A stretch of 64,000 nucleotides of DNA. It comes from Proteus hauseri ATCC 700826. GTDB lineage: Bacteria > Pseudomonadota > Gammaproteobacteria > Enterobacterales > Enterobacteriaceae. This document shows positions 56,329 to 64,000 of the stretch, in pieces. The notes beneath the pieces are model-generated. The model ran no database searches and had not been told where the DNA came from. It was given only the letters and a program-made list of their open reading frames with translations. The translations under genes were made by a program, and so were the position numbers. Within the stretch, counting starts at the first letter, position 1. The number at the start of each line of letters is the position of its first letter. The stretch covers positions 62,001-126,000 of the forward strand of contig NZ_LXEV01000023.1 of assembly GCF_001654965.1 (NCBI RefSeq). The letters run 5' to 3'.

Positions 56329-58257
56329 TTATTTAGTTTCATTATGTTGCGTTCGATGTTGTAAAAAATCGACTGTTTTTTGTAGCGACCGCGTTCTTGG
56401 TGATGGAGGTAAACTGCTTAAGAATACTTCGCCATAAGGGCGAGATACCAATCTGTCATCACAAATAATAATCGCACCATAATCATTCACATCACGAATA
56501 AGTCGTCCCACACCTTGTTTTAAGCTGATAACCGCATCCGGAATTTGCACATCACGAAAAGCATCACCACCGCGCAATTCACTGTCTTCAATACGAGCTC
56601 TTAACAATGGGTCATCAGGCGCAGTAAAGGGTAACTTGTCTATTATCACACAAGATAATGTGTCACCACGAACATCAACACCTTCCCAAAAACTTTGGGT
56701 AGCCACTAAGAGAGCATTTCCTGATGAAACAAATTTCTGTAACAGTTGTGTTTTCCCCATCTCCCCTTGCATTAAAACAGGTAGCGGTAAACTTGCTTTA
56801 AACTCCTGCGCTAACCCGCGCATCATGGCATGAGAGGTACAAAGAAAGAAACAACGGCCTTGGTTTTTTAAAATCACAGGCGTGAGCATTGCAGCTAAGC
56901 GTTTTGCAGTATTAGGCTGATTGAGCGGCGGCAGATAACGAGGTACACAAAGTAACGTCTGATTTTGATAATCAAAAGGACTAGTTAAAATTAATGTCGT
57001 GGCATTTTCTAAACCCAGTCTATCGGTGTAATAAGACATTTTTTCATCGACAGAAAGCGTAGCCGAAGTAAAAATCCAGCTACTTTTATGAGATTTAATT
57101 AATTCACGAAATTTATCAGCGACAGAAAGTGGTGTGACGGCTAAAAGAAAATGACGACCATAACTTTCAAACCAGTAGCTATAACCGGGGATAGAGGTAT
57201 CAATTAAGCGTTTTAGCCTATTACGATAAATCGTAGCGCGCTCAAATGCGCTATCAAGTAACTGGCTTCGTCCTAAAGAGAGTTTGATAACGTCATAACT
57301 TAATTCTAATGCATCATCTAACAAGGTAAGAAATCTTTTCGTTTCAGTTCCTTGCAAAAGTTCACGTAAGTTGCCTCGATACCCTGTTTCGCCTAACGCT
57401 AAACGAAAATCCATTACCATTTGTGTTAATCTATCTGCACTTTTTTGCAATTGAACTTGATCACGGACTTCAGTGCGATATGCAATTGTCATATCTCTTG
57501 CCAGATCAAAAAGCTGTCGGCTAGTCAGTTGCTGACCAAAATAATGGCTAGCGATATCAGGAATTTGATGAGCCTCATCAAAAATCATAATTTCAGCTTC
57601 TGGAATAAGCTCACCGAATCCGGTGTCTTTCACTACTGTATCCGCCATAAAAAGGTGATGATTCACCACCACAATATCAGCATCCATCGCTTTTTTACGT
57701 GCACTAGAAACATAACACTCTTTATATCGTGGGCAATCACTTCCTAAGCAATTATCATTAGTACTTGTCACTAATGGCCACACTCGACTATCTTCAGCGA
57801 CTAAATGGCAATGGCTGATATCACCATCTTCAGTTTGCGTTGACCAATGACGAATATGCATAACATCCGATAACACTTCAGCTTCGAGATCACCCCCACT
57901 TAGCATTTGCTGATCAAGTCGCTCTAAACACAAATAGTTAGAGCGGCCTTTTAATAAGGCTGTAACACCTTGGTATTCGATAGCTTCAGTAATTGTGGGT
58001 AAATCACGACTATAGAGTTGATCTTGTAGTGCCTTAGATCCCGTTGATATGATAGTTTTTTTACCTGAGCGCAACGCAGGAACAAGATAAGCATAGGTTT
58101 TTCCTGTTCCTGTTCCCGCTTCAGCAATAAGTACGCCTTGGTTATCAATAATTGTTGTTACTGATTGAGCCATTTGTCTCTGTGCTTCACGGGGATGAAA
58201 TCCTGGAACGGTTCGGGTTAAAATCCCGTTTTCTGCAAAATCGTCTGACACAGGCAT
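56329..58257 (-). CDS. yoaA: DinG-family helicase YoaA
   Basis: XPD-like Fe-S helicase, 642 residues from the ATG at 58257; an upstream ATG at 58329 would add 24 residues without support. Walker A is AEAGTGTGKTYAY near 45, and Fe-S ligands lie around CLGSDCPRYKEC near 170-181. DEAH is near 226 and motif VI is QGVGRLIRD near 600. In E. coli it works with HolC in the repair of replication blocks. Confidence 0.95.
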   Translation of the reverse strand: MPVSDDFAENGILTRTVPGFHPREAQRQMAQSVTTIIDNQGVLIAEAGTGTGKTYAYLVPALRSGKKTIISTGSKALQDQLYSRDLPTITEAIEYQGVTALLKGRSNYLCLERLDQQMLSGGDLEAEVLSDVMHIRHWSTQTEDGDISHCHLVAEDSRVWPLVTSTNDNCLGSDCPRYKECYVSSARKKAMDADIVVVNHHLFMADTVVKDTGFGELIPEAEIMIFDEAHQIPDIASHYFGQQLTSRQLFDLARDMTIAYRTEVRDQVQLQKSADRLTQMVMDFRLALGETGYRGNLRELLQGTETKRFLTLLDDALELSYDVIKLSLGRSQLLDSAFERATIYRNRLKRLIDTSIPGYSYWFESYGRHFLLAVTPLSVADKFRELIKSHKSSWIFTSATLSVDEKMSYYTDRLGLENATTLILTSPFDYQNQTLLCVPRYLPPLNQPNTAKRLAAMLTPVILKNQGRCFFLCTSHAMMRGLAQEFKASLPLPVLMQGEMGKTQLLQKFVSSGNALLVATQSFWEGVDVRGDTLSCVIIDKLPFTAPDDPLLRARIEDSELRGGDAFRDVQIPDAVISLKQGVGRLIRDVNDYGAIIICDDRLVSRPYGEVFLSSLPPSPRTRSLQKTVDFLQHRTQHNETK

Positions 58258-58342
58258 ACTCTTTTTATAAAATAAGACGTAAATTATGCCAGTGGATAAC
58301 AAAAAGTGCCACCCACGCAGTTCATACAAAGGAGAAACAATA

Positions 58343-58687
58343 ATGACAATTAAACGTATCGACCCAGAAGATCGCTGGTCTGAAGCCGTTATTCATAACG
58401 ACACGCTCTATTACACCAGCGTTCCTGAAAATTTATCGGGTGATATTATTGAACAAACTGCGGATACATTAGCGGCCATTGATATGTTATTACAACGCGT
58501 TGGTTCCGATAAAACCAAAATTCTTGATGCCACTATTTTTTTAGCTGATAAAGCTGATTTTGCAGGAATGAACAAAGCGTGGGATGCATGGGTTGCTAAA
58601 GGTAGCGCACCCGTACGCTGTACTGTTCAAGCCCAATTAATGATCCCTGAATATAAAGTAGAAATTAAAATTATTGCAGCACTGTAA
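58343..58687 (+). CDS. yoaB: RidA-family protein YoaB
   Basis: A 114-residue RidA/YjgF-family protein (enamine/imine deaminase group). The start at 58343 has AAAGGAGA seven bases upstream and matches E. coli YoaB. The conserved Arg lies in VRCTVQAQL near 93. Divergent from yoaA. Confidence 0.94.
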   Translation: MTIKRIDPEDRWSEAVIHNDTLYYTSVPENLSGDIIEQTADTLAAIDMLLQRVGSDKTKILDATIFLADKADFAGMNKAWDAWVAKGSAPVRCTVQAQLMIPEYKVEIKIIAAL

Positions 58688-58696
58688 CTAAGTCTA

Positions 58697-58730
58697 AATT
58701 AGCACCCTATTTTGCAGGTGCTAATTTTTA
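58697..58730 (+). terminator. Terminator after yoaB
   Basis: TTAGCACC pairs with GGTGCTAA, followed by a T-run. Confidence 0.9.
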
Positions 58731-58829
58731 TTTTTTATATTTATTTTGTTAGTTAATTCAACATAATAATCTGAAGGATATTCATTTCCATAAGTCTCTC
58801 CGACATGGCTATTTGCTATAAATATTAAA

Positions 58830-58866
58830 CAAAAAGGCTGAATTCATTTTGAACTCAGCCTTTTAA
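58830..58866. terminator. Terminator downstream of mdtI
   Basis: AAAAAGGCTGA and TCAGCCTTTT form a stem with tails both ways. Confidence 0.85.
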
Positions 58867-58936
58867 TTTTTTACTTTTGCTGTGGTGCAATAAATATTAT
58901 TTTCTTATTTACTACGAGTTATTAGGTTAATTAGAA

Positions 58937-59269
58937 TCAGGCAAACTTAATCATCACCATACCAACCAGTAATAATATAATTCCGCCCCATCCTTTATAA
59001 TTGAGTCGTTGATTAAACAAAATCCAACCAGCAGCTATAGTTGCAATAATACCGAATGCGCCCCAAAGTGCATAAGCCACAGAAAGCTCGATACCTTTTA
59101 CTGCCATTGCAAGTGCGCTAAAAGCACCGAGTACACAAATAAGTGATGTTATTCCTAATCCTAATCGACTAAAACCATTCGACATTTTCAGGAATATATT
59201 GGCAATAATTTCAAGTACTACAGCAAGAAGAAGAAATGCACCATGCCACCATTCAAATTGAGCTAACAT
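58937..59269 (-). CDS. mdtI: Spermidine exporter subunit MdtI
   Basis: SMR-family protein of 110 residues with four transmembrane helices. The conserved Glu lies in [16 protein letters not shown] near 19. It works as a heterodimer with MdtJ to export spermidine. It starts one base after the mdtJ stop. Confidence 0.96.
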   Translation of the reverse strand: MLAQFEWWHGAFLLLAVVLEIIANIFLKMSNGFSRLGLGITSLICVLGAFSALAMAVKGIELSVAYALWGAFGIIATIAAGWILFNQRLNYKGWGGIILLLVGMVMIKFA

Positions 59270-59270
59270 A

Positions 59271-59714
59271 TTAAGCCTCCTTGATATTCTTCACAGAAAT
59301 AGGCTTATTAGCTCCTTTTACAGCACTAGCAACATGCTTGGCTTTTCCAGCAATACTTTTCACCGAGTCTGTTGTTTTCTTAGCAACAGCTGATTTCTTA
59401 GTACCGGATTTGATAAGAGTGATCCCCGCAATTAGCATTGCAAGCCCACCTAATTTTAATGGTGATAATGATTCACCAAACCATACAACACTAAATGCAG
59501 TAATAATGACAATTCCAATACCTTCCCATAAGGCGTATGCAACACCCAATGCCACTTTTTTAACTGCAATGGCTAAAAAGATATAGGAAGTGGCAATCAT
59601 TAGCCACATAACGATCATGCCGGTGTAACCACCGCTCACACTGGCGTACTTCATTGATAAAGTACCGATCACTTCACAAATAATAGCTAAAGCTAAAAAT
59701 ATCCAATAAATCAT
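59271..59714 (-). CDS. mdtJ: Spermidine exporter subunit MdtJ with long basic tail
   Basis: SMR-family partner of MdtI. 147 residues, four helices, and the conserved Glu in [15 protein letters not shown] near 14. The last ~40 residues (about 106-147) form a Lys/Ala/Ser-rich cytoplasmic tail ([15 protein letters not shown]). This makes the protein about 26 residues longer than the 121-residue E. coli form. A structured leader with a possible upstream ORF precedes it. Confidence 0.95.
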   Translation of the reverse strand: MIYWIFLALAIICEVIGTLSMKYASVSGGYTGMIVMWLMIATSYIFLAIAVKKVALGVAYALWEGIGIVIITAFSVVWFGESLSPLKLGGLAMLIAGITLIKSGTKKSAVAKKTTDSVKSIAGKAKHVASAVKGANKPISVKNIKEA

Positions 59715-59795
59715 TTTTCATCTCTCATACACATTTGAAATACGCCGAAACGTTTCTTGCGCAGAAGATAGAGAACATGTAGATAGTCTTTCTGG

Positions 59796-59847
59796 CGGCA
59801 ATAGTGCCGAACGTTAAGGCAACGTCATTTCCTGATAGCGTCAGGAA
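59796..59847 (-). promoter_or_regulatory. Structured mdtJ leader hairpins
   Basis: CGGCA-ATAG-TGCCG (59796-59809) and TTCCTGA-TAGCG-TCAGGAA (59829-59847) are two perfect stems between a possible leader ORF and mdtJ. Neither has a T-run on the minus strand. They could take part in polyamine-dependent control as in the E. coli mdtUJI leader. Confidence 0.45.
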
Positions 59848-59863
59848 TTAAGATGAGAGATTT

Positions 59864-59962
59864 CTATAATGCGCCACACCAGTAGTGTTCGCTGGATAAA
59901 ATAGCAGAAAGGAATAACTTATAGGTAGAACGTTTAACTTTGACGCTTTTGGCGCTAGTCAT
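59864..59962 (-). CDS. Candidate leader ORF upstream of mdtJI (MdtU-like position)
   Basis: A 32-codon ORF starts MTSAKSVKVKRSTYKLF and ends at TAG, 149 bases upstream of mdtJ. E. coli mdtJI is controlled by a 34-codon upstream ORF (MdtU) at a similar distance, whose translation responds to spermidine. Here the basic N-terminus and the position fit, but the ribosome binding site is weak and I cannot align it to MdtU from memory. Confidence 0.35.
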   Translation of the reverse strand: MTSAKSVKVKRSTYKLFLSAILSSEHYWCGAL

Positions 59963-60288
59963 GATTATTTATTCTTTCATCGCACAGACCATCCGCACGA
60001 TATACTCCGAACCCTCATATAAGATGGTTAAATGTTACATGATATTTCTATCATGCCGAATTATTTAAAGCAACGACTTTCAGAGAAATTTTTTAACTTA
60101 ATTAGTTGGTTTTATTTAAGTTTTAGTTTCTAGCCGATACCGTTATGAATAATTAATCAGCACTTTTGCGATTCATTATGGGTTTTATTCATTGAAAGCG
60201 CTGTAATTATGCTTAAACAAATAATAAAAAATACCCAGCATTAGCTGGGTATGCGTAACGATTAAAAATCAATAAATACACTTATTGA
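59963..60288. promoter_or_regulatory. Promoter region of mdtJI and zwf 3' flank
   Basis: No gene seen. It contains the upstream part of the mdtJI leader and the zwf terminator. Confidence 0.5.
60224..60252 (-). terminator. Terminator of zwf
   Basis: ATACCCAGC-ATTA-GCTGGGTAT with a T-run on the minus-strand side. Confidence 0.92.
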
Positions 60289-61764
60289 TTATTCAATTTC
60301 ATTCCAAGAACGTCCATCTCGCGTGATCATAGCAACTGAAGCCACAGGACCCCATGTTCCTGCTTGATAGGGTTTAGGTAGTTCATTATCGCATTCCCAT
60401 GCATTGATAATTGAATCAACCCATTTCCACGCTTCTTCAACCTCGTCACGACGTACAAACAATGCTTGAATACCTCGCATTGCTTCGAGTAACAAACGTT
60501 CATAAGCATCAGCAAGATGTGTTTGATTAAAGGTTTCAGAGAAACTTAAATCTAGTTTTGTGGTTTGTAATCGGTGCTTATGATCAAGTCCTGGCGCTTT
60601 ATTCAGTACTTCAATATCAATACCTTCATCAGGCTGCAAACGAATAGTCAGTTTGTTTTGAGGCAATTCCTGATAAGTTTCACTAAAAATATTTAGCGCT
60701 GGTTTTTTAAAATAAACCACAACTTCTGAACATTTACTCGGTAGACGTTTACCTGTTCTTAAATAGAAAGGAACCCCAGCCCAACGCCAGTTATCAATAT
60801 CAACACGAATTGAAACAAAGGTTTCAGTATTACTGGTTTTATTTGCGCCGTCTTCTTCAAGATAACCGGGGACTTTTTTACCTTGTACAAAGCCACCCGT
60901 ATATTGCCCACGAACTGTTTTTTCGCGAATATTGGTATTATCAATACGACGTAACGAACGCAGAACTTTTACTTTCTCTTGGCGAATGCTATCTGCGGTT
61001 AAATCAGCAGGCGGTGCCATTGCAATCATCGTTAGAATTTGTAAAAGATGGTTTTGCACCATATCACGCATTTGACCCGCTTGATCAAAATAGCCCCAAC
61101 GCCCTTCAATACCGACTTCTTCAGCTACCGTAATTTGTACATGATCAATAGTTCTGTTATCCCAGTTATTAATAAACAGGGAGTTTGCAAAACGCAGTGC
61201 TAATAAGTTTAAAACCGTTTCTTTGCCAAGATAATGGTCGATACGATAAATTTGGCTCTCTTTAAAATATTTCGCCACGCTATCATTGATAGAAACTGAA
61301 GAAGCCAAATCAGTCCCTAATGGTTTTTCCATCACGACACGATTAGGTTCTTTATTTAATTTTGCATGTCCTAATCCCTGACACATCGCACTAAAGGTAC
61401 TTGGTGGCATTGCAAAATAGTAGATAGCAGGTAATTTGTCTTGTTTTAGGTGTTTTGATAACTCAATGAAATGGTCGGTTTCATTGACATCAAGATTACA
61501 AAAATCGAGACGATCACTTAAGCGTTGCCAAATTTCAGGGTTAATATCTTCTTTTAAAAAGGTTTTTAAAGCTTCATGGGCAACATTTTTATATGCCTCA
61601 ACATCCCAATCTGCACGACCCACACCAATAATACGAGTATCAGTGTGAATATATCCCGCCTTTTCCAATTGATATAATGATGGAATAAGCTTACGGCGTG
61701 CCAGATCCCCTTTCGTACCGAAGATAACCAGATCACAGGCCTGAGCAGTCGATATCGCTGCCAT
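60289..61764 (-). CDS. zwf: Glucose-6-phosphate dehydrogenase
   Basis: First step of the oxidative pentose phosphate pathway, producing NADPH. 491 residues from the ATG at 61764, the same length as E. coli Zwf and with GAGGA eight bases upstream; an upstream ATG at 61779 is less likely. NADP motif FGTKGDLARRK near 15-25; active-site YRIDHYLGKE near 177-186. Divergent from hexR; a HexR-like box lies in its 5' region. Confidence 0.98.
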   Translation of the reverse strand: MAAISTAQACDLVIFGTKGDLARRKLIPSLYQLEKAGYIHTDTRIIGVGRADWDVEAYKNVAHEALKTFLKEDINPEIWQRLSDRLDFCNLDVNETDHFIELSKHLKQDKLPAIYYFAMPPSTFSAMCQGLGHAKLNKEPNRVVMEKPLGTDLASSVSINDSVAKYFKESQIYRIDHYLGKETVLNLLALRFANSLFINNWDNRTIDHVQITVAEEVGIEGRWGYFDQAGQMRDMVQNHLLQILTMIAMAPPADLTADSIRQEKVKVLRSLRRIDNTNIREKTVRGQYTGGFVQGKKVPGYLEEDGANKTSNTETFVSIRVDIDNWRWAGVPFYLRTGKRLPSKCSEVVVYFKKPALNIFSETYQELPQNKLTIRLQPDEGIDIEVLNKAPGLDHKHRLQTTKLDLSFSETFNQTHLADAYERLLLEAMRGIQALFVRRDEVEEAWKWVDSIINAWECDNELPKPYQAGTWGPVASVAMITRDGRSWNEIE

Positions 61765-62118
61765 AGTACGTCTCCTCATGATGAGATTTTGTAATTTTGT
61801 TACAGAATTTTGTCTTAATGTACTCTTTTGGATGTATTCAGTAAATACACATACGCATTTTACTCTTTAACTTATAATGATGTTTTTGCTAATGCATCGT
61901 TTTCTATCTCATTACTTCGCTATTCTTGTAAGTTTATTACTATTTTGTTTCTATTTTTCAGCACTGAAAGTTAGACACAGCTCATACTTTAACGAAAAAA
62001 GCCTTATTTACGTGTGGTTAACACTGCAAGCCTTGTTCTATGCGTAGTATATTTTCATAAAACCGTTATAGATTTCTCCTTTTATTGAAATTGGCAAAGC
62101 CAAGGATCTGTATATTTA
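61765..62118. promoter_or_regulatory. Divergent promoter region zwf / hexR
   Basis: No gene seen. A HexR-like palindrome lies close to zwf; otherwise AT-rich. Confidence 0.5.
61790..61804. promoter_or_regulatory. HexR-like operator
   Basis: TGTAATTTTGTTACA matches the palindromic HexR consensus TGTAATTAAATTACA at 12 of 15 positions, with perfect TGTAA/TTACA arms, 25 bases before the zwf start. Confidence 0.6.
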
Positions 62119-62961
62119 ATGAATATATTGGAAAGGGTTCAGTCTAATCTGGACATCTTGAGCAAATCAGAAAAAAAAGTCGCCGAAGTTGTGCTAACGA
62201 CGCCACAAACTGTGATCCATTCAAGTATTGCTCTAATGGCTAAAACTGCTGATGTCAGTGAACCTACGGTTAATCGCTTTTGCCGTCGTATGGCAACAAA
62301 AGGATTTCCTGATTTTAAACTACTTTTGGCTCAGAGCATTGCCAACGGCACACCTTATGTAAACCGTAATATTGATGATTCAGATACAGTTTCTTCTTAT
62401 ACAAATAAGATATTTGAATCAGCAATGGCGGGGTTAGAAAATGTAAAAAACAATATTGATATCGCTGCAATAAACCGAGCGGTCGATATTTTAACTCAGG
62501 CTAAAAAAATCTCTTTCTTTGGTTTGGGTGCATCTGCGGCAGTAGCACATGATGCAATGAATAAATTTTCTCGCTTTAATATTCCTGTGACCTACTTCGA
62601 CGATATTATTATGCAACGTATGAGTTGTATAAATAGTAGTGATGGCGATGTAGTTGTTGTGATATCACACACAGGAAGAACTAAAAATTTAGTTGAGGTG
62701 GCAAAAATTGCGCGTGAAAACGATGCCGCGGTTATTGCAATTACAACATCGGGGTCTCTTTTAGCGAACGAAGCCACTTTACCTATCTTGCTTGATGTGC
62801 CTGAAGATACTGATATCTACATGCCAATGATTTCTCGCCTTGCACAGCTTACTGTTATCGATGTTCTGGCAACGGGTTTTATTTTACGTCGAGGACCAAA
62901 ATTCAGAGATAACTTGAAGCGCGTCAAAGAAGCATTACGTGATTCGCGATTTGATAAGTAA
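62119..62961 (+). CDS. hexR: HexR, RpiR-family regulator of central carbon genes
   Basis: A 280-residue repressor. The N-terminal HTH (about 1-75, MAKTADVSEPTVNRFCRRM) is followed by a SIS sugar-phosphate domain (about 125-255; ISHTGRTKNLVEVA near 183). It senses KDPG in gamma-proteobacteria and controls zwf and glycolytic genes. AAGGA lies upstream of the ATG. Located between zwf and pykA, the conserved arrangement. Confidence 0.96.
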   Translation: MNILERVQSNLDILSKSEKKVAEVVLTTPQTVIHSSIALMAKTADVSEPTVNRFCRRMATKGFPDFKLLLAQSIANGTPYVNRNIDDSDTVSSYTNKIFESAMAGLENVKNNIDIAAINRAVDILTQAKKISFFGLGASAAVAHDAMNKFSRFNIPVTYFDDIIMQRMSCINSSDGDVVVVISHTGRTKNLVEVAKIARENDAAVIAITTSGSLLANEATLPILLDVPEDTDIYMPMISRLAQLTVIDVLATGFILRRGPKFRDNLKRVKEALRDSRFDK

Positions 62962-63191
62962 CCGTTTTTAATGGTTCTGTTAGAATTGTCACACTTCCTA
63001 TCGTGCGTCTGACTAGATAAGTTTTTGAAAAATGGTAGCATATCTGCGAGCTAACTCTCGCATATGATGAAAACAGCCAAGTATGTTACAATTAGCTTGA
63101 AGCGTTTCACTTAACATATTGGATAAAATAATATTTATTTCTATTTTATCTGATAGCCAACACCTTTCGTTCAAGGTCAACGGAGTATTAC

Positions 63192-64000
63192 ATGTCCAGA
63201 CGGCTCAGAAGAACAAAAATTGTTACCACCTTAGGCCCAGCAACAGATCGTGATAATAACCTAGAAAAAATCATTACTGCTGGTGCAAACGTTGTTCGAT
63301 TAAATTTCTCTCATGGTTCTGCAGAAGATCACCTCGCTCGAGCGAATCGTACTCGCGAAATTGCTGCAAGACTTGGTCGCCATGTTGCTATTCTTGGGGA
63401 TTTACAAGGTCCTAAAATCCGTGTTTCTACATTTAAAGACGGAAAAGTTTTCCTGAATGTTGGTGATAAATTCCTATTAGATGCCAATTTAGAAAAAGGC
63501 GAAGGGGATCAAACTAAAGTCGGCATTGATTATAAAGGTTTGCCTGCTGATGTAGTTCCGGGCGATATTTTGCTGCTTGATGATGGCCGTGTTCAACTAA
63601 AAGTACTTAAAGTAGATGGGTTAAAAGTATTTACAGAAGTGACTGTCGGTGGCCCTTTATCGAATAATAAAGGAATTAATAAACTCGGTGGCGGCCTTTC
63701 TGCTGACGCATTAACTGAAAAAGATAAACAAGATATTATTACTGCTGCCAAAATTGGCGTTGATTATCTTGCAGTTTCTTTTCCAAGAACGGGTGAAGAT
63801 CTTAATCTTGCTCGCCGCTTAGCCCGTGATGCGGGTTGTGAGTGCCAAATTGTTTCTAAAGTTGAACGAGCTGAAGCCGTTGCCAACGATGAAATTATTG
63901 ATGAAATCATCCTTGCATCTGATGTTGTTATGGTTGCTCGTGGTGATCTTGGTGTTGAAATTGGTGACCCAGAACTCGTGGGTGTTCAGAAAAAATTAAT
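63192..64000 (+). CDS. pykA: Pyruvate kinase II, N-terminal part (runs off the window)
   Basis: The frame is open to the right edge (269 codons visible of about 480). It starts [31 protein letters not shown] (near 37), [11 protein letters not shown] (near 68), SKVERAEAV (near 223) and [13 protein letters not shown] (near 246) are the pyruvate kinase A-domain motifs. The [16 protein letters not shown] start is that of PykA and not of PykF. The gene lies directly after hexR, as in E. coli. Confidence 0.96.
   Translation, partial: MSRRLRRTKIVTTLGPATDRDNNLEKIITAGANVVRLNFSHGSAEDHLARANRTREIAARLGRHVAILGDLQGPKIRVSTFKDGKVFLNVGDKFLLDANLEKGEGDQTKVGIDYKGLPADVVPGDILLLDDGRVQLKVLKVDGLKVFTEVTVGGPLSNNKGINKLGGGLSADALTEKDKQDIITAAKIGVDYLAVSFPRTGEDLNLARRLARDAGCECQIVSKVERAEAVANDEIIDEIILASDVVMVARGDLGVEIGDPELVGVQKKL

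Noticed and set aside
1-64000. CRISPR arrays, tRNA or rRNA genes, prophage or insertion sequences
   Set aside because: No regularly spaced repeats, cloverleaf-like genes, integrases or transposases were noticed in the window.

Overview
The window looks like a stretch of a Proteus chromosome (Morganellaceae, Enterobacterales). The DNA is AT-rich, the housekeeping proteins closely match Escherichia coli orthologues, and a chromosomal type A chloramphenicol acetyltransferase gene is present. The genus is an inference from remembered protein features; no database was searched. Most of the window is conserved enteric backbone: ahpCF, fnr-uspE, pntAB/ydgH-ydgI, hrpA, ydbH-ynbE-ydbL/ldhA, fetAB, ycgN-ycgM-transglycosylase-ycgL/minCDE, rnd-fadD-yeaY-tsaB-yoaA/yoaB, mdtJI and zwf/hexR/pykA. 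It is interrupted by small accessory islands.

Layout. 1-3600: 3' end of a PEP-utilising phosphotransferase-like gene, an unknown membrane protein, a catA gene behind a leader peptide and an SD-sequestering hairpin, and an exported hydrolase. 3.7-8.6 kb: ahpC-ahpF, an exported unknown and a glycoporin-like gene. 8.6-16 kb is accessory: a YqjI-like PadR regulator with an expanded His/Cys-rich repeat, a Fur box followed by two overlapping tiny ORFs, a decarboxylase-fold protein without the PLP lysine, a quinone oxidoreductase, a polyferredoxin, and a broken DmsC-like anchor. 16-24 kb: fnr (with an apparent 23-residue internal deletion), uspE, pntAB, ydgH and ydgI. 24.3-35 kb: remnants of a fimbrial adhesin and of a small secreted protein, hrpA, a decayed azoR, and a chaperone-usher operon whose chaperone gene is frameshifted in a T8 tract. 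35-42 kb: the YdbH/YnbE/YdbL envelope system, ldhA and a chemoreceptor. 42-46.6 kb: a NUDIX hydrolase, a divergent TetR/Rob-like pair, an exported hydrolase and the FetAB iron exporter. 46.7-64 kb: conserved backbone ending inside pykA.

Functional themes. Redox and stress defence is represented by AhpCF, transhydrogenase, G6PD, FNR and UspE. Metal sensing is represented by the PadR/YqjI-like regulator, the Fur box and FetAB. Envelope maintenance is represented by YdbH-YnbE-YdbL, a lytic transglycosylase, YcgL and MinCDE. HexR, zwf and pykA form the usual sugar-catabolism group.

The features most worth a second look are the catA translational attenuator (leader ORF 1751-1789), the internal deletion in FNR, the Lys-to-Gln change in the decarboxylase fold, the T8 slippery/frameshift site in the fimbrial chaperone, and the Fur-box/small-ORF unit at 10443-10687.
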